DNA from: Pirellulaceae bacterium
GTDB taxonomy: Bacteria > Planctomycetota > Planctomycetia > Pirellulales > Thermoguttaceae
Direction of reading: 5' to 3'
Assembly (NCBI GenBank): GCA_012744395.1
Contig: JAAYCB010000142.1
Location: 1 to 55,032 of the forward strand
DNA length: 55,032 nucleotides
A program made the translations under genes and the position numbers. A model generated the notes under the pieces. That model was not told the DNA's origin, made no database searches, and was given only the letters and a program-made list of their open reading frames with translations. This document shows, one piece after another, positions 46,495 through 54,373 of this stretch (position 1 is its first letter; each line of letters begins with the position of its first letter).

Positions 46495-47328
46495 ATGCTC
46501 AAGAGCATACTCATCGGGCTGGACGGTTCTGACTACAGCGAAGTCGCGCTGGAACTGGGCCTTCAGTGGGCCAAGCAGTGCGATGCCGTGCTCGTCGGGT
46601 TGGGAATCGTCGACGTACCGACAAGCCGCAGCCACGAGCCGGTGCCGATCGGCGGCGGACTGTTCCGGATGGAGCGGGATGAAGACCGGATCGCCGCGGC
46701 GCGCGGCAAGGTCGAGCGGCGCCTCGACGCGTTCAACGACCGATGCGACCGGGCTGGAGTATCCTGCAAGGTGATCGACGAGGCGGGCTTGCCGTATGAG
46801 GAGATTCTCCGCAAGTCGCACCGCCACGACCTGGTGCTGCTCGGGCATGAGACCCATTTTCATTTCGAGACGCATGACAAGCCGGATCAGACCCTGTGGC
46901 GCGTGCTGAGGCGCGAATCGCGCCCCGTGGCGATTGCCCCGCCGCAACTCCAGCCGGGCTCGTCGGTCGTGCTCGCCTATGACGAAAGCCCCCAGGCGGA
47001 TCGCGCCCTGCAAGCCTTTCAGGCCTCGGGGCTGGATTTCGGCGAGGAGGTGGTTGTGCTGTGCATCGGCACCACCGAGGAGCAGGCCGGCGGTCAGGCC
47101 GAGGAGGCCGTGGAGTATTTGCAGTCGCATGGCATCCGCGCCGCCTCTTGCCCGCGGATGTCGTCCGCGCCCACTGGGCAGATCATCGTTCAAGAGGTCC
47201 GCAATCGCCGCGCGCGGCTCTTGGTCATGGGAGTCAGCAGGCACTCCACGCTCCGCGATCTGTTGCTCGGCGGTGTGACCAAGACCGTCTTGCGGGAGAG
47301 CCCGGCCCCCGTCTTCTTCAGCGATTGA
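46495..47328 (+). CDS. Universal stress protein with two UspA domains
   Basis: A 277-residue tandem UspA protein. Domain 1 (1-145) starts LKSILIGLDGSDYSEVALEL and has HDLVLLGHETHFHF in place of the usual G-x-x-G phosphate loop. Domain 2 (152-277) starts SSVVLAYDESPQADRAL and ends with LLVMGVSRHSTLRDLLLGGV, close to the ATP-binding G-x2-G-x9-G-S pattern but imperfect. Usp proteins bind ATP or other ligands and help survival in stress or anoxia. The first ATG in frame is at 46465, but the one at 46495 lies six bases after GGGGAGGTGG and fits the family start. Confidence 0.88.
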   Translation: MLKSILIGLDGSDYSEVALELGLQWAKQCDAVLVGLGIVDVPTSRSHEPVPIGGGLFRMERDEDRIAAARGKVERRLDAFNDRCDRAGVSCKVIDEAGLPYEEILRKSHRHDLVLLGHETHFHFETHDKPDQTLWRVLRRESRPVAIAPPQLQPGSSVVLAYDESPQADRALQAFQASGLDFGEEVVVLCIGTTEEQAGGQAEEAVEYLQSHGIRAASCPRMSSAPTGQIIVQEVRNRRARLLVMGVSRHSTLRDLLLGGVTKTVLRESPAPVFFSD

Positions 47329-47456
47329 CGCCCGGCGGCATCCATGCTCGACCGGCGCTCGCGTCTCGTCGCGTGAAATCGCCCCGCGCCCGCCAACGGC
47401 AGCGGCTTTCGAACATCGCGCGCACGGCCCCCTCCGAACCACCCTGTCGGTCGCGG

Positions 47457-48227
47457 TCAGTGATGCGCGGAACGGCGCCACCAATAGTAGTATTGTCCCT
47501 CCAAATCCGCACGGCTGGGGAACGGATAGAACAGCATTTCGTGCTGGTCGCCCACGTAGACGCCCGTCTTGATGCAGTGGTAGGGGAACTGCTGCGGATG
47601 GAGCCGATCGACTGTCTTGGTGTGCTTGTGCTCGTGGGCCTGCAACTCCAGCAGGCACTCGCGCAAATGCCAGAACCGGTCGGGGTAGTAGAGCTCGCGG
47701 GGCGTCCCTTGCCGCGGATCCGCGGCCAGGTCCCCCAGGTCGATGTCGGCAAAGCAGATTCTCGGCACAAACAGCGGCTTGCTCGGATCGGTGATGAAAC
47801 GGACGAACGCCGGCGGGTCCAGCTCGCTGGCGATCAACGGATGGACCGGGCAGAGTTCCTGATAGAGGTAGAAATTGTCGGACAATCGCGGCGGCTCCGT
47901 CGACGCCTTCAACTCCAGCACCTGGCCGCGAACCGTGACCAGCCACAGGCTGCCCAAGGCCCCCAACGGCAATCGCTCCAGCACACGGTAGATCGCCAGA
48001 TAGAGGGAATGCTTGGGCCGCCCGTCTGGGTGGGGCACACACCGCCGGCCGACCAGGCTGAAATCGAACTCCGTGCTCGCCAGGCCCTCCTTCAGATCGA
48101 AGAACATCGCCTGGTCATTGGCGCTCTTCTTGGTGCCGATCGCCAGGTACCTGCCGAACTCCTCCGGCGGCAATTGCGATGCCACCAGCGACTCCGGACT
48201 CATCGAAAAATAGAGATATCGCCGCAT
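47457..48227 (-). CDS. Conserved-looking protein of unknown function
   Basis: A 256-residue protein I cannot assign. It is rich in aromatic residues and His: MRRYLYFSMSPESLVAS at the start, FFDLKEGLASTEFDFSLVG, FYLYQELCPVHPLIASEL in the middle, LELQAHEHKHTKTVDRLHP and a C-terminus GQYYYWWRRSAHH. The HEHKH cluster could bind metal. There is no signal peptide or membrane helix. Clear coding composition, an ATG behind GGGAGGGG and a frame free of stops support a real gene. It converges on the universal stress gene and is divergent from the HzsA-related gene. Confidence 0.65.
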   Translation of the reverse strand: MRRYLYFSMSPESLVASQLPPEEFGRYLAIGTKKSANDQAMFFDLKEGLASTEFDFSLVGRRCVPHPDGRPKHSLYLAIYRVLERLPLGALGSLWLVTVRGQVLELKASTEPPRLSDNFYLYQELCPVHPLIASELDPPAFVRFITDPSKPLFVPRICFADIDLGDLAADPRQGTPRELYYPDRFWHLRECLLELQAHEHKHTKTVDRLHPQQFPYHCIKTGVYVGDQHEMLFYPFPSRADLEGQYYYWWRRSAHH

Positions 48228-48390
48228 CGCCACCCCTCCCTTGTCCAGCCTTTCGACAGACCTTCGTGGAGAGCCGATGCTGGGCTTCCCCGTCGCCAAG
48301 ATCAGGCTGACACCCCACGGACATTATAAGGCCCGAGCAGAAGTTGGCCAGGAATCGGTTCCGGCTTGTCATCTCGCCAGACCTCCCTGG

Positions 48391-48537
48391 TTCCCAAGCT
48401 CCGGCTTGGGAACGCCTGGCCCAGGCAGGGCATACTGCCAGGCGGCGCCAGGAATGATGAAAATCATCGTCGGGGGGATCGGAAGGTTCCCAAGCTGGAG
48501 CTTGGGAACCAGAGAAGAGGCTGGAGCTTGGGAATCC
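48391..48537. repeat. Cluster of TTCCCAAGCT palindromic repeats
   Basis: Two near-perfect palindromes, TTCCCAAGCTCCGGCTTGGGAA (48391-48412, split here as TTCCCAAGCT / CCGG / CTTGGGAA) and GGTTCCCAAGCT-GG-AGCTTGGGAACC (48485-48510), are followed by a half copy GGAGCTTGGGAATCC (48523-48537). They fill a 419-base divergent promoter region. The same core occurs singly at many intergenic sites in planctomycetes, as I recall, so this is probably a local burst of a dispersed repeat. Confidence 0.75.
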
Positions 48538-48646
48538 GGAGAGACGTTCGACGCCAGGTTGATTGACTAGTTCGCGGGAAGACGCCATCTTGGGGGGTGT
48601 TCTCTCAGGAAGCGGCAGTCGCGGCCCGCGCGGAGGAGGATTGTCT

Positions 48647-51508
48647 ATGACAAAGCGATGCAAATACCCGTGCATGAAGTCGGCCCTGTCGCTGGCGGTC
48701 TGTCTTGGCGTCGTAGGCGCGGCATCGGCCGAAGCGAATGCCAGAGGCGGCCCGGCGCTGACCCGCAGCCAGGTCGAAGCCGATTGGCTGAAGCAGGCCG
48801 AGCTTCGCTTTCCCGCGCGATCGGAAGAGACGTCAACGGATGCCGACGCGGCGGGCGGTTGCGACGGGCTGATCGACGGCAAGTGGGGGTTCCACACGGC
48901 CAACGAGAAGAATCCCTGGTGGCAAGTTGACCTCCAACAGGCCGTCAGCATCGACCGGATCGTGATCTACAACCGCTGCGAAAAGGGGATGGCCGAGCGC
49001 GCCTCGCAAATCATGATCCTCGTGGGCGACGCGCCCGAGCGACTCGCCGTGGCTTATCGGCACGGCGGGCAAGTCTTCTACGGCCACAGCGGGGGCGATC
49101 CGCTTTCGGTCCGCTTCGGCGGCAAGCCGGCCCGTTACGTTCGCCTGCAACTTCCCACGACGAGCTATTTCCATCTGGATGAAGTGCAGATCTTCGCCAG
49201 CGGATCGGAGGAGAACGTCGCCCGAGGGAAACCGGCGACGCAAAGCAGCACGAGCCAGTGGTCCAAGCCGGCCGCGAAGCTGGAGATGGGCTGGCCGGCG
49301 ATCGTCAGGGCGACGATTGAGCGGGGCGGCCGCCTGGCGGAGTCGCTTGCCCGGTTGGAGGTCGACGTGACGCGTTTGCGCGTCGTCCTGCGGCAGGTTG
49401 CCGCCAGCGCGGAACGGCTGCCGGCCACCGCGGAGGAGGCCTGGCGGGCCTGTTACTTCAATGCCCGAGGGGCGATTCGCAACGCGCTCGTCAGCCACCC
49501 GCTGCTCGATTTCGACTCGATCCTGTTCGTCAAGCGGGCGCCGACGCAGTTCCCCCACCTTTCCGACCAGTGCTACGGCTGGTGGTCGCGGCCGGGCGGC
49601 GGCGTGTACGTTCTCGACGGCTTCAAGTCGCCGAGCCCCTCGCTCCGCTGCCTGACGAGCCAGTTTGCCCCCGGCAATTTCGCGCAGCCGGACCTCGATT
49701 TCGACGGTCAGCGGCTGGTCGTCGCCTACGCCAGGCACTACCGGCACGTCGCCGAGGTCCAGGACAAGGTTGTCAAGGCGAACATGCCCGAGGACTCCTT
49801 CTACCACCTCTACGAGACCAACCTCGACGGCGGCCAGACGCGGCGTCTGACAAGGGGGCGCTACGACGATTTCGACGGCCGCTATCTTCCCGACGGGCGG
49901 CTGCTGTTCCTCTCCACGCGCAAGGGGACGTTTCTCCAGTGCTCGGCGGAGAACACGGCCAAGACGCTCACGGCGGACCTGCCTGACAGCTATGTCCGCT
50001 GCGGCGGCGGCAATTCCCGCCCCGTACCGGTGTTCACCCTCCACGTGATGAATCCTGACGGCGGCGGGATCGCGCCCCTCTCGGCCTTCGAGACGTTCGA
50101 GTATTCGCCGTCGCTCGCCGCCGACGGCCGGATTCTCTATTGCCGGTGGGACTATATCGACCGCTTCAACGGCCACTTCTTCAGCCTCTGGTCCTCCAAC
50201 CAGGACGGCAGCAACGCCCAGCTTGTTTACGGCAATTACACCAGGGCGCCGCAGGCCACGATGGAGCCGCGCGAAGTGCCGGGCTCGACCAAGATTCTCT
50301 TCACCGGCGCGGCGCACCATTCGATCACCGGCGGGTCGCTGGCGCTGCTCGACCGCACCAAGGGGACCGAGGGCGAGGGGCCGATCACCCGGCTGACGCC
50401 CGAGGCGCCGTTCCCGGAGACTGAGCAAAACGTCGGCCACTACTATGCCAACCCCTGGCCGCTTTCGGAAGACCTCTACCTGGTGAGCTGGTCGAACCGC
50501 CGCCTGCCACCGCATAGCCGCGTGACCACGGACGAAGCCAACCCGGTCAACGCCCAGGGAATCTACCTGCTCGACCGCCACGGCAATCTGGAGCTCCTCC
50601 ACCGCGACGCGGCGATCTCGAGCATGTCGCCGATCCCGGTTCGCTCCCGGCCGCGTCCGCCCATTCAACCCGCAAAGCCCCGGTACGCGGCCTCGGGCGT
50701 GGGCCGCTATCTCCTCCAGGATATCTATTCGGGCCTGGCGGGGATCGAGCGCGGAGGGGTCAAGCGAATCCGGATCATCGGCGTGCCGCCCAAGGTCCAG
50801 CCGCACATGAACGTCCCCGCGCTCGGCGTCAGCCGGGAGGAGACGGGCAAATACGTGATCGGCTCCGCGCCGGTCGAAGCCGATGGATCGGCGTTGTTCG
50901 AAGTGCCGTCGGGAGTGCCGCTGTTTTTCCAGGCCTTGGACGAACGGGGACGCGCCGTCCAGACGATGCGCTCGCTGACCTACGTGCAGGCCGGTGAGAC
51001 GCTCTCCTGCGCCGGTTGCCACGAGAATCGGGAGACCGCCCCCAAGGCCGCCGCCCCGCTGGCCCTGGCCAGGGGCGCTTCGCCGCTGCGGCCCGGATGC
51101 GAGGGCTCATGGCCCCTGCGATTCGATACGCTGGTCCAGCCGGCGCTCGATCGCCGTTGCGTGAGCTGCCACCGGCCGGGCGGCAAATGCCCCGAATACG
51201 ATCTGACCGGCGACAAGTCGCACGCGGCCCTGCTCGCCCATGCCGACAACGACCTGGGCAGCCTCGTGTTCGAAAAGGACCTTTCCACGCCCGGCCAGTC
51301 CCCCTCGCTCAAGAGCAAGCTGCTAGAGTTCCTCGCCGCCGACAAGGTCCACAAGGAGATCAAGCTTGATGAGGATGAATTCGAGCGGCTTTATACCTGG
51401 ATGGACACCTACGGCCACACGCAGGGCTCCTTCAGCCCCGAGCAGGAGGCCGAACTGGTCGAGTTCAAGAAGCGGTACCGGTTCTTATTCGCAGGGGGGG
51501 AGGAGTAG
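48647..51508 (+). CDS. HzsA-related diheme protein with discoidin-like domain
   Basis: A 953-residue exported protein. The signal region (1-30, ALSLAVCLGVVGAASA) is followed by an F5/8-type-C/galactose-binding-like domain (about 65-190, NPWWQVDLQQAVSIDRIVIY). A propeller region (about 270-700) follows with DGGQTRRLTRGRYDDFDGRY and YSPSLAADGRILYCRWDYID. The last part, like hydrazine synthase alpha, has KVQPHMNVPALGVSREETG and two c-type heme sites, CAGCH (Cys near 788) and CVSCH (near 838). HzsA-related proteins are widespread in planctomycetes that do not perform anammox; no hzsB or hzsC is here, so it is probably an envelope electron-transfer or sugar-related oxidase. ATG follows GGAGGAGGA. 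Confidence 0.88.
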   Translation: MTKRCKYPCMKSALSLAVCLGVVGAASAEANARGGPALTRSQVEADWLKQAELRFPARSEETSTDADAAGGCDGLIDGKWGFHTANEKNPWWQVDLQQAVSIDRIVIYNRCEKGMAERASQIMILVGDAPERLAVAYRHGGQVFYGHSGGDPLSVRFGGKPARYVRLQLPTTSYFHLDEVQIFASGSEENVARGKPATQSSTSQWSKPAAKLEMGWPAIVRATIERGGRLAESLARLEVDVTRLRVVLRQVAASAERLPATAEEAWRACYFNARGAIRNALVSHPLLDFDSILFVKRAPTQFPHLSDQCYGWWSRPGGGVYVLDGFKSPSPSLRCLTSQFAPGNFAQPDLDFDGQRLVVAYARHYRHVAEVQDKVVKANMPEDSFYHLYETNLDGGQTRRLTRGRYDDFDGRYLPDGRLLFLSTRKGTFLQCSAENTAKTLTADLPDSYVRCGGGNSRPVPVFTLHVMNPDGGGIAPLSAFETFEYSPSLAADGRILYCRWDYIDRFNGHFFSLWSSNQDGSNAQLVYGNYTRAPQATMEPREVPGSTKILFTGAAHHSITGGSLALLDRTKGTEGEGPITRLTPEAPFPETEQNVGHYYANPWPLSEDLYLVSWSNRRLPPHSRVTTDEANPVNAQGIYLLDRHGNLELLHRDAAISSMSPIPVRSRPRPPIQPAKPRYAASGVGRYLLQDIYSGLAGIERGGVKRIRIIGVPPKVQPHMNVPALGVSREETGKYVIGSAPVEADGSALFEVPSGVPLFFQALDERGRAVQTMRSLTYVQAGETLSCAGCHENRETAPKAAAPLALARGASPLRPGCEGSWPLRFDTLVQPALDRRCVSCHRPGGKCPEYDLTGDKSHAALLAHADNDLGSLVFEKDLSTPGQSPSLKSKLLEFLAADKVHKEIKLDEDEFERLYTWMDTYGHTQGSFSPEQEAELVEFKKRYRFLFAGGEE

Positions 51509-51700
51509 CGGTCAGCGGGCAGGCCACAATTCACAGGCTGCAAGCGCCAGCAGTCTGCGAGGCGCCGCTCACCAACCTCTCGTCGGCGGAGCGACTGGCC
51601 AGGCCATGATGCGGCTTGCTTGCAGAATCGGCAGAAATCGTTAGACTTCCGAGCATCGGCAAAGTGGCAGGGAGACAACCGGACCAAAGGATACCGACGC

Positions 51701-52606
51701 ATGTCATCCGATTGCAGAATCACGCGGCGCGCGGTGCTCGTCGGCGCGGCGCAGGCGGCGGTTGCCGCCGGCATGTCGCGCGCGGAAGGGCCGGTTCGGC
51801 GCCAGCCCGGGCTGACACGCGCCCAGCACGTCGTCTGGGACGCGCACGGCCATCTGAGCGCGCCGGGCGACACGCCCGCGGAGAAGCTCGCCAATCTGCT
51901 CAAGTTCGCCGACCGCATGGGGATCGAGCGGGTGATCGTGTTCATGGGGTATCCCTGGTCGCAGGACCCCTCGCCCGATGAATTCCGCCGCCAGAACGAC
52001 CAGGTTCTCGAAGCGGTCGAGCATTCCCGGGGCCGTGCGTTGGGTTTCGTTTACCTCAACCCGCAGCACACCCAGGCGAGCCTCGACGAGTTGGATCGCT
52101 GCGTCGCCAAGGGGCCGATGGTCGGCGTCAAACTCTGGGTCGCGGTGCACTGCCACGAGGCCTGCCTCGATCCGATCGTCCGCCGGGCCGCTGAGTTGAA
52201 AGCACCGGTGCTTCAGCACACGTGGTCCAAGATCACCGGGAACCTGCCGGGCGAATCGACCGCCGCCGAGCTGGCCGCCCTGGCCGCGCGGCATCCCGCA
52301 GCGACGCTGATCGCCGCGCACAGCGGCGGGGATTGGGAGCCGGGCATTCGCGCGATCCGTTCGACAGCCAATGTCGTGGCCGAAATCTGCGGCGGGGATC
52401 CGGCGGCGGGCATGGTCGAGATGGCCGTCCGCGAGCTCGGCGCGGAGCGCGTGATCTACGGCAGCGACTTTTCCGGCCGCAGTTTCGCCTCCCAACTCGC
52501 CAAGGTCTACGGCGCCGACGTTCCAGAAGAAGCCAAGGCGCTGATCCTCTCAGGAAACATCCGGAGAATCCTCGCGCCGATTCTCGCCGCCAAGGGGATT
52601 GCCTGA
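51701..52606 (+). CDS. Amidohydrolase-2-family metal hydrolase, Tat-exported
   Basis: A 301-residue protein with a Tat-type signal (RITRRAVLVGAAQAAVAAG, about 5-25) and a TIM-barrel amidohydrolase_2 domain (about 45-300). Metal residues are visible as H-x-H in VVWDAHGHLSAPG, His in VLQHTW and AAHSGGDWEPG, and an Asp in ERVIYGSDFSGRS. The family includes decarboxylases and lactonases acting on aromatic or sugar acids; the substrate is unknown. ATG at 51701 begins the signal peptide. Its TGA overlaps the ATG of the following homolog (TGATG), so they are co-translated and may form a heterodimer. Confidence 0.88.
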   Translation: MSSDCRITRRAVLVGAAQAAVAAGMSRAEGPVRRQPGLTRAQHVVWDAHGHLSAPGDTPAEKLANLLKFADRMGIERVIVFMGYPWSQDPSPDEFRRQNDQVLEAVEHSRGRALGFVYLNPQHTQASLDELDRCVAKGPMVGVKLWVAVHCHEACLDPIVRRAAELKAPVLQHTWSKITGNLPGESTAAELAALAARHPAATLIAAHSGGDWEPGIRAIRSTANVVAEICGGDPAAGMVEMAVRELGAERVIYGSDFSGRSFASQLAKVYGADVPEEAKALILSGNIRRILAPILAAKGIA

Positions 52607-53376
52607 TGATCACCGACGTGAACGTCAACCTGTCGCGATGGCCCTTCCGCCGGCTCCCCTGCGACGAGCCCGCCAGGCTGGTCGAGCGGCTCGAGGCCTG
52701 CGGCGTCACGCAGGCCTGGGCCGGCAGCTTCGACGGCCTGTTGCACAAGGATTTGGGCGGCGTCAACGCCCGGCTGGCCGAGGACTGCCGCAAGGCTCCG
52801 GCGGGCCTGCTGCGCCCCTTCGGCGCCGTCAACCCAACGCTGCCCGATTGGCGCGAGGACCTCCGCCGCTGCCACGAAGACTACCACATGCCGGGCATCC
52901 GGCTGCATCCGAATTACCACGGATACCGGCTGGATGATCCGCTGTTTGCCGAGTTGCTCGCCGAGGCCGAACGGCGCGGATTGGTCGTCGCGCTGGCCGT
53001 TCGCATGGAAGACCCGCGGATGCAGCACCCCTTGACGCGGGTGCCGGATGTCGACACGGGGCCCCTGCCGGCCCTGCTGGCCAACCGGCCCGGGTTGCGG
53101 CTGGTCTTGCTCAACGCGCTCGGCCCGCTCCGGGGGGCCGCAATCACCTCACTCATCGGCGCCGGGCAGGTCTGCTTCGAGATATCGACGCTCGAAGGAG
53201 TCGGCGGCATCGGCAGCCTGCTCGATCGCTTCCCGCTCGACCGGCTTCTGTTCGGCTCGCATTTTCCGTACTTCCTGCTGGAATCGGCGATCCTCAAGCT
53301 CCAGGAGTCGGACTTGTCCGCCGAACAGGTGAAGGCGATCACGCGCGAGAATGCCGCGAGCATACTCGCAAAGTGA
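52606..53376 (+). CDS. Amidohydrolase-2-family protein lacking the HxH motif
   Basis: A 256-residue relative of the upstream protein, without a signal peptide. The barrel starts MITDVNVNLSRWPFRRL: where active members have H-x-H after the first strand, this has N-x-N. Later landmarks persist: MPGIRLHPNYHGYRLDD with His, ALAVRMEDPRMQHPL and LLFGSHFPYFLLESAI, in which the final barrel Asp is replaced by His. Loss of metal ligands suggests a catalytically altered or structural subunit working with the exported partner, although one has a Tat signal and the other may be carried along with it. Start overlaps the preceding stop by one base. Confidence 0.85.
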   Translation: MITDVNVNLSRWPFRRLPCDEPARLVERLEACGVTQAWAGSFDGLLHKDLGGVNARLAEDCRKAPAGLLRPFGAVNPTLPDWREDLRRCHEDYHMPGIRLHPNYHGYRLDDPLFAELLAEAERRGLVVALAVRMEDPRMQHPLTRVPDVDTGPLPALLANRPGLRLVLLNALGPLRGAAITSLIGAGQVCFEISTLEGVGGIGSLLDRFPLDRLLFGSHFPYFLLESAILKLQESDLSAEQVKAITRENAASILAK

Positions 53377-53446
53377 TCGCTCTGCGGGCTTGTCCGGCGA
53401 TTCTTGAAGGATCCAGGCGAAAGGCCGTCGCCGGCAGGACACCCGG

Positions 53447-54334
53447 TTATTGCCCGCGGACGTTCATCCGCACCGCGTACAGGCCCTTCCGCGCCGTGAT
53501 GAACAGCGTCTTCCGGTCCCTGCCCCCGAAGCAGACGTTGGCCGGAGGTTCGGGGACCTCGATCGTGGTGATGGCTTTACCCTCGGGGCTGTAGACGTGG
53601 ACCACGTTGCGGGCCAGGTAGAGGTTGCCGCGCTCGTCGCGCGTCATGCCGTCGGCGCCGACCGGCGCGATCCGCTTGCGGTCGGCGAGCGATCCGTCGG
53701 CCTGGATGCGGTAGACGTACGTCCTGCCGCCCCCCGCGTCGGCCACGTAAAGGGTCTTGCCGTCGGTGGCGCCGAGCACTCCATTGGGCTTGACCAGATC
53801 GCCGATGACGCGGACCGGCTCCGGGCAATTCGGCGGCAGGTAATAGACGTGAAAGCCGTCCTGCTCCAGTCCGTCCTCCTGCCCGTAGCGAGGATCGCTA
53901 AAGTAGACGCCCCCCTTCGGATCCACCCAGAGGTCGTTCGGGCTGTTGAGCTTCTTGCCCTGAAAGCCGTCGGCCAGAACGGCGACCTTTCCGTCCGGCG
54001 AGATCGACGTCAGGCGGCGATTGCCCCCTTCGCAGGCGAGCAGGTTGCCTTCGCGGTCGAAGTACAGCCCGTTGGCCTTGCCGCTGTTTTCGCGAAACGT
54101 CGTCAGCTTGCCGTCGACCGACCACTTGTGAATCCGCTCGTTGGGGATGTCGGTGAAGTAGACGTCTCCCTCGCCGTTGCAGGCCGGCCCTTCGGTGAAC
54201 GCGAATCCGCCGGCGAGCAATTCGACTTTCGCGCCCGGCGCAACCAGTTCGGAAGCCGGCGCCGGCTGCGCGGCGGCAGCGATGAGAACAGCCAAGATGC
54301 CGATGTACCCCGCTGGCGCAGACTGCCTGATCAT
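53447..54334 (-). CDS. SMP-30/gluconolactonase-family protein, exported
   Basis: A 295-residue six-bladed beta-propeller enzyme with a signal peptide (about 1-28, YIGILAVLIAAAAQPAPAS). The divalent-metal residues of SMP-30 lactonases are present: Glu in FAFTEGPACNGEG, Asn in LNSPNDLWVD, and Asp in the GADGMTRDERGNLYLA region, with KPNGVLGATDG completing the site. These enzymes open sugar lactones such as gluconolactone. ATG at 54334 follows AGGAGA. It converges on the amidohydrolase pair, and both could treat sugar-acid products of a periplasmic oxidoreductase; that is inference. Confidence 0.92.
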   Translation of the reverse strand: MIRQSAPAGYIGILAVLIAAAAQPAPASELVAPGAKVELLAGGFAFTEGPACNGEGDVYFTDIPNERIHKWSVDGKLTTFRENSGKANGLYFDREGNLLACEGGNRRLTSISPDGKVAVLADGFQGKKLNSPNDLWVDPKGGVYFSDPRYGQEDGLEQDGFHVYYLPPNCPEPVRVIGDLVKPNGVLGATDGKTLYVADAGGGRTYVYRIQADGSLADRKRIAPVGADGMTRDERGNLYLARNVVHVYSPEGKAITTIEVPEPPANVCFGGRDRKTLFITARKGLYAVRMNVRGQ

Positions 54335-54373
54335 GAATCTCTCCTTACCGGGTTGACCGCCCGCTGCGGCCGG

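Noticed and set aside
48647-51508. Anammox hydrazine synthase
   Set aside because: Only the HzsA-like part is present, with an added discoidin-like domain; no HzsB, HzsC or hydrazine dehydrogenase gene is nearby, and HzsA relatives are common outside anammox bacteria.
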